Of a DNA stretch of 36,200 nucleotides, positions 34,591-36,200 are shown piece by piece. Made by a program: the position numbers and the translations under genes. Source of the DNA: Solirubrobacteraceae bacterium. Lineage in GTDB: Bacteria; Actinomycetota; Thermoleophilia; Solirubrobacterales; Solirubrobacteraceae. The stretch lies in assembly GCA_030038955.1 (NCBI GenBank), contig JASHQV010000170.1, positions 1 to 36,200 on the forward strand, in the 5' to 3' direction. The notes beneath the pieces are model-generated. The model was not told where the DNA came from. It was given only the letters and a program-made list of their open reading frames with translations, and searched no databases. The first letter of the stretch is position 1. Each line of letters starts with the position of its first letter.

Positions 34591-36200
34591 GTGGACGCGT
34601 GGCGGGCGGTCCCAGCGGACCGGCATCGGGTCGCAGCACGACCACGTGACTGTGCGCCCGGGCGGCGATTTCGCCAACCACCTGGTTGGGACGGTGGTCT
34701 TGGGTCTCAGGGCCGAGCACGATCATCGCCGCGCGGAGCTGAGCGGCGCGGGCGAGGATCCGCGTCGCGATGTCGGCATGGCTGCCGGTCACGTGCAGCA
34801 GCTCGCCCGTGGTGTCGACGCCGGCAGACTGCAGTTGCCTGACGGCGCTCCGAAGTCGCGAGGCGGCGACGGCATCGGATTCGAGATCGACCGTGTCCTC
34901 GCCGGCGACGACGTTGCGCTCGGCGACATGCAGAACGTGCACCTCCGCGTTCTCAGCGCGTGCGAGTGGCACGGCCATCGTGGCAACTGCGTCGCCGTTG
35001 GTGCCGTCGATCGCGAGCACGAGCCGGCGCCGCTGGGAAGTGGCGATGTGCGCCGGGCCGCTCACCGCTTGGGTGGCGATCCCGGACATCGTCTCGTCCT
35101 CGATCGGCACCAGGGACTTGCGGTAGAAGATCAGCAGCACGACCGCGATCGCGGTCATCCCGGCGCCGAGGTAGAAGGGCGCTTGCACGGCGACGTGCTC
35201 GCCGAGCTTGCCTGCGACGAAGGGGGCGATCGCGCCGCCGCAGAAGCGGACGAAGCTGTAGGCGGAGGAGGCGATCGGCCGCGCGACCGGCGTGGACTCC
35301 ATCACGACCTGGGTCATCAGCGTATTCGTGATCCCGAAGAACATGCCTGAGCAGATCACGCAGACGATCAGCGCTGCCTGCGAGCTGTGGGCAACCGCCA
35401 TCACGAGCAGCACGACGACGATCCCGGTAAATGCCCCGCCAAGACCGATCACGTCGGAGTAGCGCCGTGACAGGCGGGGAGCGACGAACACTGCGAAGAT
35501 CGCCAGCAGGAGCCCCCAGCCGGTGAACGTGTAGCCGAGCTGGTGGACTTTCAGATGCAGCGGGAACGGCGCGTAGCCGAGCAGCGTGAAGAACCCGAAG
35601 TTGTAGAAGATCGCGGTCAGCCCGCTACCGCGGGTGGCACGGTGGCGGAGCGCCTTGAGCGGTTCGATCACCGAGACTCGCTGCGCCGGGACGGGCGTCC
35701 TCGGCAGGAAGCCGGCGACCGCGACAAATGCGATCGTCATCAGGCAAGCCACGCCGTAGAATGGCCCGCGCCAGCTGATCCCGCCGAGCTCGCCGCCGAG
35801 CAGAGGGCCGAGCGAGATCCCAAATCCGAGCGCGGCCTCGTAGATCATCACGGCGCTGGCGACGCCGCCAGAGGCGGCCCCGACGATCACCGATAGGGCC
35901 GTCGCGATGAACAGCGCGTTGCCGAAGCCCCAGCCGGCCCGCAACCCGACGATCGCGCCAACCGTGCCCGAGGAGCCGGCGGCGGCGCTGAACACGATGA
36001 TCAGCACCAGCCCGCACAGCAGTGTCTTCTTGGCGCCGATGCGGCTCGCGACGACGCTCGAGAACAGCATCGAGATGCCGGTGAACGCGAAGTAGCTCGT
36101 GAACAGCAGCTCGACATCGCTCTCCGAGGCGTGGAGGCTGTGAGCGATCGCCGGCAGGATCGGATCCACCAGCCCGAGGCCCATGAACGAGACGACAGCC
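34541..36200 (-). CDS. MFS transporter with C-terminal universal stress protein (USP) domain; 5' end outside window
   Basis: FMGLGLVDPILPAIAHSLHASESDVELLFTSYFAFTGISMLFSS... 12-TM MFS pattern; C-terminal RRLVLAIDGTNGDAVATMAVPLARAENAEVHVLHVAERN...AAMIVLGPETQDHRPNQVVGEIAARAHSHVVVLRPDAG (USP-like). The frame stays open to the window edge (AVVSF upstream of the ORF-track Met). Confidence 0.88.
   Translation of the reverse strand, partial: AVVSFMGLGLVDPILPAIAHSLHASESDVELLFTSYFAFTGISMLFSSVVASRIGAKKTLLCGLVLIIVFSAAAGSSGTVGAIVGLRAGWGFGNALFIATALSVIVGAASGGVASAVMIYEAALGFGISLGPLLGGELGGISWRGPFYGVACLMTIAFVAVAGFLPRTPVPAQRVSVIEPLKALRHRATRGSGLTAIFYNFGFFTLLGYAPFPLHLKVHQLGYTFTGWGLLLAIFAVFVAPRLSRRYSDVIGLGGAFTGIVVVLLVMAVAHSSQAALIVCVICSGMFFGITNTLMTQVVMESTPVARPIASSAYSFVRFCGGAIAPFVAGKLGEHVAVQAPFYLGAGMTAIAVVLLIFYRKSLVPIEDETMSGIATQAVSGPAHIATSQRRRLVLAIDGTNGDAVATMAVPLARAENAEVHVLHVAERNVVAGEDTVDLESDAVAASRLRSAVRQLQSAGVDTTGELLHVTGSHADIATRILARAAQLRAAMIVLGPETQDHRPNQVVGEIAARAHSHVVVLRPDAGPLGPPATRPLTPELASEPTDSCRPA

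Noticed and set aside
1-36200. CRISPR arrays, rRNA genes, insertion sequences or integrases.
   Set aside because: No regularly spaced repeats, rRNA-like sequence or transposase/integrase motifs were seen while reading the window and ORF track.

Overview
High-GC window, probably actinobacterial (Thermoleophilia/Solirubrobacterales-like composition; this is inference only). It carries a large exopolysaccharide (EPS) locus: about 11 glycosyltransferases, about 7 SAM methyltransferases, a putative sulfotransferase, a flippase, a polymerase/ligase-like membrane protein, a Wzz/BY-kinase fusion, a GT2-plus-priming sugar transferase fusion and a secreted GH39-like protein. A complete but unusual lasso-peptide-like RiPP locus (about 22.05-28.91 kb) sits inside it. 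The RiPP genes are a nucleotidyltransferase, GT2, PqqD-type RRE (B1), HPr-kinase-like protein, an asparagine-synthetase-like cyclase lacking the N-terminal glutaminase domain, an ABC transporter and a transglutaminase-like protease (B2). The supplied ORF track lists no precursor. By reading the minus strand I found a 49-aa ORF at 24400-24549, MKRSYEAPAIRELGSLQELTQQGFNKIGFSHDMYSTEQNQLVGSIVPAR, with a lasso-type leader motif (Y-x2-P-x5-G-x5-T). Its core does not match the canonical Gly1-to-Asp/Glu(7-9) ring spacing. The right end holds a PAS-SARP regulator, a sigma-70 family factor and an MFS-USP fusion. All family calls come from reading motifs by eye; no searches were run.
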